A stretch of DNA of 64,000 nucleotides from Gluconacetobacter takamatsuzukensis (lineage in GTDB: Bacteria > Pseudomonadota > Alphaproteobacteria > Acetobacterales > Acetobacteraceae). The position numbers and the translations under genes were made by a program. The DNA lies in the NCBI RefSeq assembly GCF_014174275.1, contig NZ_JABEQK010000002.1, positions 372,001 through 436,000 of the forward strand. The letters run 5' to 3'. Positions 18,628-26,500 of the stretch are shown here, piece by piece. The notes under the pieces were generated by a model, which saw nothing but the letters and a program-made list of their open reading frames with translations, searched no databases and had not been told where the DNA came from. Positions within the stretch are counted from its first letter, which is position 1. Every line of letters begins with the position of its first letter.

Positions 18628-19512
18628 ATGACGGATCACGTCTTCGGTTCGGGCCGGATCAAGGCCCGCGTCGCCGCACAGGGCGCGGAATTGCAGTCGC
18701 TGGCCGACGGGGCAGGGCAAGATCGCCTGTGGGCGGGCCTGCCGGCCTGGCCCCGGCGCTCCCCGGTCCTGTTTCCCATCGTCGGCCGCCTGCCCGACGA
18801 CACGGCCCGCATCGACGGCCAGCCTTTCCACATAACCCAGCACGGTTTCGCCCGGGACCGCGCCTTCGCATGGCACGACCGCCGCCCCGACGGCTGCACC
18901 CTCACCCTGACCGACGATGCGGACTCCCACACGATTTTTCCGTACCGCTTCGCCCTGACGCTCGATTACCAGGCCGAGGGCGATACGCTGCACGTGCGCT
19001 ACCGCCTGCACAATCCCGACCCGGCGCGCACCCTGCCGGCCTCGCTGGGCGCCCATCCCGCCTTTGCGTGGCCGCAGCAGCAAGGTTCCGCAAAGACCGA
19101 CCATGTGCTGACATTCGAACGGCCCGAACCCGCCCCCATCCGCCGGGTCGCCGGCGGCCTGCTCCAGCCCGAATCCTTTCCCACCCCGATCGAGGGGCGC
19201 ACGCTGGCCTTGTCCGACGCCTTGTTCGTCGACGATGCCATCATCATGGACGCTCCCGCCAGCCGCAGCGTCCGCTTTCACGCCCCGGACGGCACAGGTG
19301 TCACGGTGGCGTGGGAAGGATTCCGCGAACTGGGCCTCTGGACCAAGCCGGGGGCCGATTTCCTGTGCATCGAACCCTGGTACGGTTTCGCAACCCCCCA
19401 GGGTTTCTCGGGCGAATTCACAAACAAGCCCGGCCTGCTGCATCTCGCCCCGGGCGAGGAATGGCACGCCTCCTGGTCGGTCACGGTCGACTCTCCCGCC
19501 ATACCCGCCTGA
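18628..19512 (+). CDS. Aldose 1-epimerase family protein (LacX-like)
   Basis: A 294-residue beta-sandwich mutarotase-like protein. Conserved parts are RRSPVLFPIVGRLPDD near the N-terminus, HGFARDRAF with the general-acid His, SLGAHPAFAWP with the second His, and LCIEPWYGF with the Glu base. The ATG at 18628 is chosen because GGAGGA ends seven bases upstream; ATG 18622 is too close to that site. It may act on a free sugar anomer or a hexose phosphate. Substrate not determinable. Confidence 0.85.
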   Translation: MTDHVFGSGRIKARVAAQGAELQSLADGAGQDRLWAGLPAWPRRSPVLFPIVGRLPDDTARIDGQPFHITQHGFARDRAFAWHDRRPDGCTLTLTDDADSHTIFPYRFALTLDYQAEGDTLHVRYRLHNPDPARTLPASLGAHPAFAWPQQQGSAKTDHVLTFERPEPAPIRRVAGGLLQPESFPTPIEGRTLALSDALFVDDAIIMDAPASRSVRFHAPDGTGVTVAWEGFRELGLWTKPGADFLCIEPWYGFATPQGFSGEFTNKPGLLHLAPGEEWHASWSVTVDSPAIPA

Positions 19513-19516
19513 CCCC

Positions 19517-20182
19517 ATGTGCGGGCGCTTCGCCAACACCCTGTCGCTGGAACAGATGCGCCAGGCTTTCCATATCGCCGCCGGCCCCACGCCCGACTGG
19601 ATGCCCTCATGGAACATCGCACCCCGCCAGCCGACGGCGGTGGTGCGCCGCCACCCGGTCAGTCACGATCTCCGGCTGGACCTGCTGTTATGGGGGCTGG
19701 TGCCCAACTGGGCCCACGATATGGGCCGCCAGCCGATCAACGCCCGGGCGGAAACCGTCGCCACCTCCGGCATGTTCCGCGCCGCCTTTCGCTCCCGCCG
19801 CTGCCTGGTGCCCGCAACCGCCTATTACGAATGGCAGGCCGGCCCCCCACCCCGCCAGCCCTGGGCCTTCGCCCGGCAGGACGGCCAGCCGCTGGCACTG
19901 GCCGCAATCTGGGAATCCTGGGAATATGAAGGCGATATCCTGCGCAGCTTCGCCATCGTGACCACCCAGGCCAACGCCGCCACCCGCGCCATTCACGACC
20001 GGATGCCCGTCCTCATCGCCGACCAGGACCGCGACATCTGGTTCAACGCCCCACCCGCCATCGCGGAACAATTGCTGGCCCCGGCGCCCGTCGACATGCT
20101 TCGCGCATGGCGTGTCGGGACACGGGTCAACAAGGTGGGGCATGACGGGCCGGATCTGCTGGTGCCGGTGGACGAGGCGTAG
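19517..20182 (+). CDS. yedK: SOS-response-associated peptidase family protein (YedK/HMCES)
   Basis: A 221-residue SRAP-domain protein that covalently traps abasic sites in single-stranded DNA. Cys2 immediately follows the initiator Met (MCGRFANTLS), as required for the thiazolidine crosslink. NARAETVATSGMFRAAF supplies the catalytic Glu, and IHDRMPVLI the conserved His. The start at 19517 is fixed by Cys2. The frame ends just before repeat copy D. Family members are often SOS-induced, but no LexA box was recognised here. Confidence 0.94.
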   Translation: MCGRFANTLSLEQMRQAFHIAAGPTPDWMPSWNIAPRQPTAVVRRHPVSHDLRLDLLLWGLVPNWAHDMGRQPINARAETVATSGMFRAAFRSRRCLVPATAYYEWQAGPPPRQPWAFARQDGQPLALAAIWESWEYEGDILRSFAIVTTQANAATRAIHDRMPVLIADQDRDIWFNAPPAIAEQLLAPAPVDMLRAWRVGTRVNKVGHDGPDLLVPVDEA

Positions 20183-20187
20183 AAGAC

Positions 20188-20250
20188 GTTCTTTTTTGAA
20201 AAAAAGAACAAAAAAACCTTGATTCGTTCAGGGCTTTTTGCTGGGGCAGC
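20188..20250. repeat. Dispersed intergenic element, copy D (half copy)
   Basis: The L hairpin GTTCTTTTTTGAAAAAAAGAAC (20188-20209) is followed by part of the core (CTTGATTCGTTCAGGGCTTT). The S hairpin is missing. It lies between the convergent SRAP gene and the small exported protein. Confidence 0.8.
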
Positions 20251-20258
20251 TCAGTGCG

Positions 20259-20591
20259 TCAGTGGCCCGTGAAGAAGTCGCCGGTTTCCTTTGCGGCGCT
20301 CGATCCCCAGTTGCCGACCTTGTGGCCGGTCTTCTTCGTCCATTGTCCGGTGGCGTGGGCCGCATCCACCGTGCCGTTGCGCACCGTGTGCCAGCTATTC
20401 CTGCTCCACCGCGCCGTGTCATGGGCCGCGCCGACCGTCCCGTTCCGCACCGTCCGCCAGTCTTTCGCAGCCGCCTGACAGGTCCCCGACCGGCACGACG
20501 ACGAATCCGCCGCCATCGCCCCCGACATCCCTACCGCCAGCACACCCGCAATCACGAACGCACTGACCCCGCTGAAAAATCCACGTCTCAC
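20259..20591 (-). CDS. Small exported protein with an internal tandem repeat
   Basis: 110 residues, not recognised. A Sec signal peptide (FFSGVSAFVIAGVLAVGMSGAMA, about 5-27) is followed by a Ser/Cys-rich turn. Two imperfect copies of W-x-TVRNGTV-x-AAH-x-T-x-x-W follow (about residues 45-64 and 68-87), and a third degenerate unit KVGNWGSSAAKETGDFF ends the chain. The regular Trp spacing and Thr/Gly/Ala content suggest a repetitive periplasmic or envelope protein. No catalytic motif is seen. Convergent with the SRAP gene. Confidence 0.7.
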   Translation of the reverse strand: MRRGFFSGVSAFVIAGVLAVGMSGAMAADSSSCRSGTCQAAAKDWRTVRNGTVGAAHDTARWSRNSWHTVRNGTVDAAHATGQWTKKTGHKVGNWGSSAAKETGDFFTGH

Positions 20592-20726
20592 CCTAACGGC
20601 TCCCTGTGTGTTTCAGTCCCATTTTCCATGCCACCCGATCGCGTCGATAATGGGGCAGGGGGCAGGAAAGCGGCTATACTGCTTGGCGCCGCACCGGGCC
20701 GCCGAGCAAACCGGCTATCTCCGGCC

Positions 20727-20870
20727 TCAGTTGCACGTCTGGAAAACGGCCTTGGCGCCCGTACGATCGGCGCTCTGGTTCGGAATATCGTTCGGGCAAC
20801 TGCTATGCGTCATCCCGTTACACCCAGCGAGCAGAATGGCCAGTGCCGCAGACAGGAAACCTATTCTCAC
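20727..20870 (-). CDS. Possible small lipoprotein (about 47 residues)
   Basis: From a GTG at 20870 (or 20873) the frame encodes VRIGFLSAALAILLAGC, a short signal sequence ending in a good lipobox (LAGC). About 29 polar residues follow, with two further cysteines (SSCPNDIP and FQTCN). The frame is open further upstream, but that portion looks non-coding. The only support is the lipobox and position, 135 bp upstream of the small exported repeat protein on the same strand. It could be chance. Confidence 0.35.
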   Translation of the reverse strand: MRIGFLSAALAILLAGCNGMTHSSCPNDIPNQSADRTGAKAVFQTCN

Positions 20871-21104
20871 CACCCAACCCTTTCCCGTTCGTCGCAATCG
20901 GCCGGCCCCATTCCGGTCCGCCCTATACCGCATCAGGAAAATAGGCCGGCGCGCCCGATTAGGGAAATCCCTCTTCCCCTCGGCCCGACATCTCGACGAT
21001 GAACACCATCCGGGCATGCTTCGGGGGGCCGGCAAGTCGATCCTCGATCGTGCCGACGGCAGGAAGCCAACATACTGATTTTTATCTTGAAATATCGAGG
21101 CAAG

Positions 21105-21180
21105 TGGTGGAGCTGAGGGGAATCGAACCCCTGACCTCCTCATTGCGAACGAGGCGCTCTCCCAACTGAGCTACAGCCCC
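21105..21180 (-). tRNA. tRNA-Ala (anticodon CGC)
   Basis: 76 nt from 21180 on the minus strand: starts GGGGCTGTAGCTCAGTTGGG, anticodon loop TTCGCAA (anticodon CGC, reading GCG), T-arm GGTTCGATTCC, encoded CCA. Confidence 0.95.
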
Positions 21181-21198
21181 ACTGCCTGACGGGGTGGA

Positions 21199-21226
21199 TA
21201 AATAGCGGGTGCAGGATGTTTGTCAA
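21199..21226 (-). promoter_or_regulatory. Promoter of tRNA-Ala(CGC)
   Basis: Minus-strand TTGACA (21226-21221) and TATTTA (21204-21199), 16-base spacer, about 19 bases before the tRNA. Confidence 0.65.
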
Positions 21227-21307
21227 GCGCGATTGGCCCCTGCCGGTGTTGTATGCGCTGGTAGGCTTCGATAGACTCCCCGCCCGTCCAATGCAGGGAT
21301 CAACACG

Positions 21308-21616
21308 TTGCTCACGCTTATCTTCGGCCTGCTGCTCAATCTCATCAGGCTCTATACCTGGGTGGTCATCATCTCCTGCGTGTTCAGCTTCCTGTACGCA
21401 TTCGGCGTCCTGGATACCCGCAGCCAGATGGTCTGGTCGATCGGCCGGTTCCTCGATCGGCTGACCGAGCCCGCATTGCGGCCGATCCGCCGCATCCTCC
21501 CCGCCACCGGCAACATGGATTTCAGCCCGCTGGTGCTGCTGCTGGCCATCCAGTACCTGCTCACGCCGCTGGTCCGCCAGCTTTACTACACGATGGCCTT
21601 CAATCCGGGGTTCTGA
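21308..21616 (+). CDS. YggT-family integral membrane protein
   Basis: 102 residues with two hydrophobic blocks (LTLIFGLLLNLIRLYTWVVI and LVLLLAIQYLLTPLVR) and the family motif EPALRPIRRILP between them. YggT proteins lie in the inner membrane and are linked to osmotic or potassium homeostasis and to cell division or thylakoid organisation in different groups. The mechanism is unclear. TTG at 21308 is the start, with AGGGA upstream. Confidence 0.85.
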   Translation: MLTLIFGLLLNLIRLYTWVVIISCVFSFLYAFGVLDTRSQMVWSIGRFLDRLTEPALRPIRRILPATGNMDFSPLVLLLAIQYLLTPLVRQLYYTMAFNPGF

Positions 21617-21720
21617 ACCGGCCGGTCGGATTTTATTCGCCTGCCACGACGTCGTTATTCATATTCTGGCCATATGGACAGGTTATGATCGTCGGACCGC
21701 CAGACATAAGGATGTGATGC

Positions 21721-22152
21721 ATGAACCGTCATTTCGTTCCCTTGTCGTTTGCGGCCGTCATGGCGGCCGTATCGCTCTCCGGCGCCCGCCCGGCGCATGC
21801 CCAGATGCCGTCGATGCCCGGCATGTCGGACATGGGGCAGGGCATGATGGGGTCGATGGGCCTGCCGTCGGTTTCCTCCGCCGGGTCCAGCAACCTGGTC
21901 GGGCTGCTCGGCTATTGCGTGCAGAACAATTACCTGGGCGCCAGCACCGCCTCGCCGGTCATGAGCGCCCTGGGCCAGAAGGCCGGCATCAGCGGCCAGG
22001 GCGACAGCGCCTACCAGGCCGGCCAGCGCGGCCTGCTGGATACCGGAAACGGCAAGAGCTTCTCGCTGGCGTCGGCCGGGCAGGGCGTCAAGCAGCAGAT
22101 GACGCAGAAAGTCTGCAACATGGTGCTCAGCCGGTCGCAGTCCTTGCTGTGA
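21721..22152 (+). CDS. DUF2501 family exported protein
   Basis: 143 residues with a signal peptide (LSFAAVMAAVSLSGARPAHA), then a Met/Gly/Ser-rich stretch (MPSMPGMSDMGQGMMGSMG). The conserved DUF2501 core is VGLLGYCVQNNYLG, with VCNMVLSRSQSLL at the end. Two cysteines (about 66 and 133) may form a disulfide in the periplasm. Function unknown in the family (E. coli YjjA). It stands alone, and the next gene begins 55 bp downstream. Confidence 0.82.
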   Translation: MNRHFVPLSFAAVMAAVSLSGARPAHAQMPSMPGMSDMGQGMMGSMGLPSVSSAGSSNLVGLLGYCVQNNYLGASTASPVMSALGQKAGISGQGDSAYQAGQRGLLDTGNGKSFSLASAGQGVKQQMTQKVCNMVLSRSQSLL

Positions 22153-22207
22153 CCGGCCCCGATCACCAGCGCCGGGCCCGTTCCGGCCACCGGGCGGCCC
22201 GGCCGTA

Positions 22208-22963
22208 ATGGCCTCCGTCGAACGGACGGCCCAGGCCTTCCTCCGGGTCCGCGCCGGGGCCCCGCCGCTGCAAAACCTCCCCGATCACGACCATGTCGCA
22301 TCGCCGGACGAAGCCTATCGCATCCAGCATGCCACGCTCCGCGCGCTGGGCGGCCGGATCGCCGGGTGGAAGGTCGGGGCCCGCTCGCCGGATTCCGAAC
22401 CGGCGACCGCCCCGATCCTGGACGCGACCCTGTTCGACACGGCGACAATCCTGCCGCGCGGCCTGTGCCGCCTGATCGGGGTGGAGGCCGAGATCGCCTA
22501 TCGTTTCGGCCGCGCTTTGCCGCCGCGCGAAACGCCGTACACGGCGGACGATGTGCGTGACGCGATCGCCTCCGTACATCCGGCCATCGAAATCCTCGAC
22601 ACCCGTTTCGCCACCCCCGGCAGCCAGCCCCCGTTCGACCATCTGGCCGACCAGCAGAGCCACGGCGCCCTGTTCGTCGGCCCGGCCCTTACCGACTGGC
22701 ACGCCCTGGTACCGACGCAGGAGCGCGTGACCCTCACCATCGACGGCCGCGTGGCGGTCGACCATGTCGGCGGCAACTCGGCCGGCGACCCCATCCGCAT
22801 GCTGGTGTGGCTGGCGGCGCACGCCGCCCGTCACGCCGGGGGCCTGGCCGCCGGCACCGTCGTCACGACAGGGTCGACATCGGGGACGATCTTCGTCGAA
22901 CCCGGCACCCGGGTCCGTGCCGCATTCACTCATCTGGGTTCGCTCTCACTGACCTGTGACTGA
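22208..22963 (+). CDS. 2-keto-4-pentenoate hydratase / fumarylacetoacetase-fold protein
   Basis: 251 residues of the MhpD/HpcG hydratase family, metal-dependent enzymes on 2-keto acids. Recognisable blocks are RIAGWKVGARS (about 49-59), GVEAEIAYRFGRALP with the metal-ligand Glu residues, IEILDTRF and AGTVVTTGSTSGT near the C-terminus. No aromatic-degradation genes adjoin it, so the true substrate is open. Confidence 0.82.
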   Translation: MASVERTAQAFLRVRAGAPPLQNLPDHDHVASPDEAYRIQHATLRALGGRIAGWKVGARSPDSEPATAPILDATLFDTATILPRGLCRLIGVEAEIAYRFGRALPPRETPYTADDVRDAIASVHPAIEILDTRFATPGSQPPFDHLADQQSHGALFVGPALTDWHALVPTQERVTLTIDGRVAVDHVGGNSAGDPIRMLVWLAAHAARHAGGLAAGTVVTTGSTSGTIFVEPGTRVRAAFTHLGSLSLTCD

Positions 22964-23108
22964 AATCTGAAACAGGGCGGGCCGGAAGCCGGACTGCGAC
23001 CGGGGCGTTGTCCTGTCGCCCCGCGTGCCGGCGCCGCGCACGATGTGTAATATGGCGCCGTCCATGGCTCCCGAGGCGGGAGCAGACCGGGGCAGTAAAG
23101 GGGGGTCA

Positions 23109-23621
23109 GTGCATCCATTACCCGACAACCCACCGCATGCGGGCGGGCCGGCCGGCTCCACGGTGCTGGCGCGCGTGGTGCTCGAAGACGTCGAGAATGC
23201 GCTGACAACCAGCCGGGCGCGGCAGAACGACGTCAACCAGGCCATCGCCGACCTGCAACAGACGGCCCGCTTCCTGCCCGAGGGGCTGGTCGGCCCCTTC
23301 ATCCTGCACCTGTCGGTCCAGACCAACGGGCTGGTCTTCGACGTGCGCGACGCGCGCGACCAGCCGCTGCGCATCTACCGCATTTCGCTGACGCCCTTCC
23401 GCCGCCTGATCAAGGATTACGTCCTGCTGGTCGACAGTTTCGACGAGGCCGTGCGCGAGGGAAACACGATGCGCGTCCGCGCCATCGATATGGGCCGCCG
23501 CGGCCTGCATAATGACGGCGCGGCGCTGATGGTCGAGCGCCTGCGCGGCAAGATCGACATGGATGACGAAACCGCCCGCCGCCTGTTCACGCTGGCCAGC
23601 ATCCTCCAGCAACGGCGCTGA
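23109..23621 (+). CDS. UPF0262 family protein
   Basis: 170 residues of a conserved alphaproteobacterial family of unknown function. The core is ARFLPEGLVGPFILHLSVQT-like text with FDVRDARDQPLRIYRISLTP and YVLLVDSFDEAVREG. The GTG at 23109 is chosen because GGGGGG lies just upstream and conservation begins soon after. Upstream in-frame ATGs at 23043 and 23064 are possible. The C-terminal TLASILQQRR is family-typical. It converges on the RidA-like gene. Confidence 0.85.
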   Translation: MHPLPDNPPHAGGPAGSTVLARVVLEDVENALTTSRARQNDVNQAIADLQQTARFLPEGLVGPFILHLSVQTNGLVFDVRDARDQPLRIYRISLTPFRRLIKDYVLLVDSFDEAVREGNTMRVRAIDMGRRGLHNDGAALMVERLRGKIDMDDETARRLFTLASILQQRR

Positions 23622-23665
23622 CACGGTTCAGGACCTGCCGAACGGGTATCTTGCCAGGCAGGATC

Positions 23666-23989
23666 TCAGAATTGCGCGGGGCCGACCACCAGCTCGATCT
23701 CGATCCGCGTGCCGGGCGTGTCGAATCCCGGGACCAGCCGCAGCGTGGTACCGGGCCGCCCCGCGCCGAACGCATCGCGCAACAGCGGAAAGCAGGATGG
23801 AAAACCATCCGTGTCACGCATCAGGAAGACAATGCGCGTCACATCCTCCAGCCGGTATCCGTCGCGGGCCAGGGCCAGGGCCCCCCGGTCCAGGGCCACG
23901 CGGCACTGTTCCATCAGGCCGGGCGGCTTTCCCTCGGTTCGCGGATCGATTCCGGTCAGGTGTCGCACATGGATCTCCCGGTCCGTCAT
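23666..23989 (-). CDS. RidA/YjgF-family protein
   Basis: 107 residues matching the YjgF/YER057c/UK114 fold: an N-terminal strand with HLTGIDPRTEGKP, then GYRLEDVTRIVFLMRDTDGF, FPLLRDAFGAGRPGTTLRLV and RIEIELVVG at the end. Archetypal RidA deaminates reactive enamines. The key Arg equivalent is probably in TTLRLVPG, where canonical RidA has RSTV or similar, so this is a divergent member. ATG at 23989. Confidence 0.75.
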   Translation of the reverse strand: MTDREIHVRHLTGIDPRTEGKPPGLMEQCRVALDRGALALARDGYRLEDVTRIVFLMRDTDGFPSCFPLLRDAFGAGRPGTTLRLVPGFDTPGTRIEIELVVGPAQF

Positions 23990-24082
23990 GCCGTGCGTGA
24001 TCTCCCACCTCGGACATTGATAACGAAAACGTCATATTCAGTTCAGGGTGAATTTCAACCCTGGGGGGGCATTTTACCGGAT

Positions 24083-24535
24083 ATGGAACAATTACGCTCG
24101 CCAAAGGTTCAGGTTCACGCAAGCTGTGCCGCGCGCGACGGGCAGGGCGTGCTGCTGCTGGGCCCATCGGGCATCGGCAAGTCGGACCTGCTGCTGCGCC
24201 TGCTCGATGCCGGCTACGACCTGGTGGCCGACGACCGCGTGGTGCTGGAGGGCGGCCGCGCCTCGGCGCCCCCGGCGCTTGCGGGGTTGATCGAGGTCCG
24301 GGGCATGGGTCTGGCGCGCCTGCCCTTCCTGGCCGATGCGCGGGCGGTGCTGGCGGTGCGGCTGGTCCGGCCGCAGGACAGGCCCGACCGGCTGCCCGCC
24401 TCGGCGCAGGATTCCCTGACCGGCCTGCCGGAAATCCGGCTGGACCCGGCATTGCCCTCGGCCGTGGCACGGATCAACCTGGCCCTTGACGGGTTGGCCG
24501 GTCGTTGCAAGATTTTAACCTTCGAGCAATTGTAA
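24083..24535 (+). CDS. hprK: HPr kinase/phosphorylase, short alphaproteobacterial form
   Basis: 150 residues representing only the kinase domain of HprK. Walker A is GPSGIGKSDLLLRLLD at about 27-42, DLVADDRVVLEG holds the metal/catalytic Asp pair, and LIEVRGMGLARLP is the HprK signature. Firmicute HprK is about 310 residues; this group lacks the N-terminal domain. It probably phosphorylates HPr on its Ser. It opens the cluster hprK-rapZ-EIIA-HPr-EI. Confidence 0.9.
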   Translation: MEQLRSPKVQVHASCAARDGQGVLLLGPSGIGKSDLLLRLLDAGYDLVADDRVVLEGGRASAPPALAGLIEVRGMGLARLPFLADARAVLAVRLVRPQDRPDRLPASAQDSLTGLPEIRLDPALPSAVARINLALDGLAGRCKILTFEQL

Positions 24536-24668
24536 TCCATACGCCTCTTCCCATGTCGGTTCTTTCGGTGTCCCATGCGTGGGGGACGCGGTGTCGGAAG
24601 CCCCGCCTGACAGGCAGGCCGCTCCGAGGCCCGAAGGTGTCCGGCCCTTTGTTCAGCCAGGATTTCCC

Positions 24669-25724
24669 GTGACGGATTCTTCACTCGACGGAGCACCGGC
24701 GCCACGCCGCATCCTGCTGGTCACCGGCCTGTCGGGCGCGGGAAAATCGTCGATCCTGCGCATCCTGGAAGATCTGGGGTACGAGGTCATCGATAATCCC
24801 CCCCTGGGCATGCTGGACGAAATCGTGACCCGCGCCGAACAGCCGGTGGCCATCGGCGTGGACTCCCGCACCAGGGGGTTCGACGCGGCGGCGGTCCTGG
24901 CGGCGGTGGGCCGCCTGCGCGTCAACCCCGCCCTCCAGGCCGAACTCATCTACGCGACGGCCGAGGAAAGCGTGCTGCTGCGCCGCTACACCGCCACCCG
25001 CCGCCGCCACCCGCTGGCGATGCGCGGCGCGGTCAAGGACGGGATCGAGGCGGAAATCGAACTTACGGCCCGCCTGCGCGCGGCGGCCGACATGGTGATC
25101 GACACGTCCGACCTCCCGCCGCCCGAATTGCGGCAGGTCATCGAAACCCGCTTCGCCCCCCGCAGCGACCATCGGGGCGGCGGGCTGACGGTGGCGCTGA
25201 TGTCCTTCGCCTTTCCCGCCGGTCTCCCGCGCGAGGCCGACATGGTGTTCGACGCCCGGTTCCTCCGTAACCCCTATTACGTCCCCGAACTGGCGGCCAT
25301 GACCGGCCTCGACCCCGAGGTCGCCGATTACGTGGCCGCCGACCCGGACTATCCGCGCTTCCTGGACCAGATCGACGGCATGCTGGGGCTGGTGCTGCCC
25401 CGCTTCGTGCGCGAGGGCAAGAAATACGCCACCATCGCCATCGGCTGCTCCGGCGGCCGCCACCGCTCGGTCACGATCGTCGAGGCCCTGGCCGAACGGC
25501 TTGCGGAATGCGCGGGAACATGCGACAGGCCGGGAAAGGCGCCTCGTATTGACATTGGTGCGGTGCCGTCCGATCTCCCCTCATCAGGGACGGACGAACA
25601 GGGTGCATGGTCGGTCATCGTCATGCATCGCGAACTGGCGCGGCAGGGCAGATATCGTTGGCGATGGGCCAGCCGGCCGAAGGAGCCTGTGACGGACGTC
25701 GTGGAAGGGCGATATTCTTCATGA
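24669..25724 (+). CDS. rapZ: RNase adapter / nucleotide-binding protein RapZ (YvcJ)
   Basis: 351 residues with P-loop VTGLSGAGKSSILRILEDLG near the N-terminus, Walker B-like NPPLGMLDEI, and the C-terminal-domain motif IAIGCSGGRHRSV. In E. coli RapZ links glucosamine-6-phosphate sensing to RNase E decay of GlmZ. The GTG at 24669 has a CAGGA site; 24579 is an alternative. The C-terminus carries an insertion of about 36 residues (about 279-314) before VIVMHREL, so it is longer than E. coli RapZ (284). Stop overlaps the EIIA start. Confidence 0.9.
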   Translation: MTDSSLDGAPAPRRILLVTGLSGAGKSSILRILEDLGYEVIDNPPLGMLDEIVTRAEQPVAIGVDSRTRGFDAAAVLAAVGRLRVNPALQAELIYATAEESVLLRRYTATRRRHPLAMRGAVKDGIEAEIELTARLRAAADMVIDTSDLPPPELRQVIETRFAPRSDHRGGGLTVALMSFAFPAGLPREADMVFDARFLRNPYYVPELAAMTGLDPEVADYVAADPDYPRFLDQIDGMLGLVLPRFVREGKKYATIAIGCSGGRHRSVTIVEALAERLAECAGTCDRPGKAPRIDIGAVPSDLPSSGTDEQGAWSVIVMHRELARQGRYRWRWASRPKEPVTDVVEGRYSS

Positions 25725-26176
25725 TCGGTATGGTCCTCGTTACCCACGGCGCGCTGGGCGAAACACTCAGGCGCGCGATGGAACATGTGGTCGGACCGCA
25801 GGAACAGCTCGCAACGCTGAATGTCGAAGCCGGGGACGACCCGGTCCTGCGCCGCGTGGATCTGCAAAAGATGATTGCCGGCGTCGACACGGGCGACGGC
25901 GTCCTGCTGCTGACCGACATGTTCGGCAGCACCCCCTCCAACCTGGCCATTTCCATGATGGAAAACGCGCGGGTCGAGGTCCTGGCCGGCGTCAACGTGC
26001 CCATGCTGGTCAAGCTGGCGCAGATCCGCAACGCCCACACGCTGGAAGAATGCGCCGACCTGGCCGAGGGCGCGGGCCGCAAATATATCTCCACCGCCTC
26101 GCACCTGCCGCCGCAATGCCTGGGCGGCGCCCGCAGCTGCCTGCTGGGCGAGCAGCGGGCGGCTGCGGTCGGCTGA
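25721..26176 (+). CDS. PTS EIIA component, mannose (Man) family
   Basis: 151 residues of the EIIA-Man fold. The phosphorylatable His is in LVTHGALGETL (about residue 9), and LLTDMFGSTPSNLA is conserved. A C-terminal tail of about 20 residues beyond the core is Cys/Arg-rich. No EIIB or EIIC is nearby, so it probably acts as the terminal, signalling member of a regulatory phosphorelay. Starts within the rapZ stop (ATGA). Confidence 0.9.
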   Translation: MIGMVLVTHGALGETLRRAMEHVVGPQEQLATLNVEAGDDPVLRRVDLQKMIAGVDTGDGVLLLTDMFGSTPSNLAISMMENARVEVLAGVNVPMLVKLAQIRNAHTLEECADLAEGAGRKYISTASHLPPQCLGGARSCLLGEQRAAAVG

Positions 26177-26182
26177 GGCCGC

Positions 26183-26500
26183 ATGTCCGGCACCGACACG
26201 TCCCCCGGGCTCGACCCGCAGGACCCCGACGTCCTGTCCGTGACCGCGACCATGGTCAATCGCCGGGGCCTGCACGCCCGCGCGGCGGCCCGGCTGGTGA
26301 CGGTGGCCGAACAGTTCGATGCGAATGTCGAGGTCCGGCGCGGCGACCAGACGGTCTCGGCGCGCTCGATCATGGGGCTGATGATGCTGGGGGCCGGTCG
26401 CGGTGAATCCGTCACCCTGATGGCCACCGGGTGGGATGCCCATGCGGCGATCGAGGCCCTGGTGGCCCTGATCGAGGCCGGCTTCCATGAAGACGACTGA
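26183..26500 (+). CDS. ptsH: Phosphocarrier protein HPr
   Basis: 105 residues. The active His is in NRRGLHARAAARLV (about residue 31), and the regulatory serine is within VSARSIMGLMML (about 62), the expected HprK target. It has an N-terminal extension of about 15 residues compared with E. coli HPr. It overlaps the EI start by 14 bases. Confidence 0.94.
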   Translation: MSGTDTSPGLDPQDPDVLSVTATMVNRRGLHARAAARLVTVAEQFDANVEVRRGDQTVSARSIMGLMMLGAGRGESVTLMATGWDAHAAIEALVALIEAGFHEDD

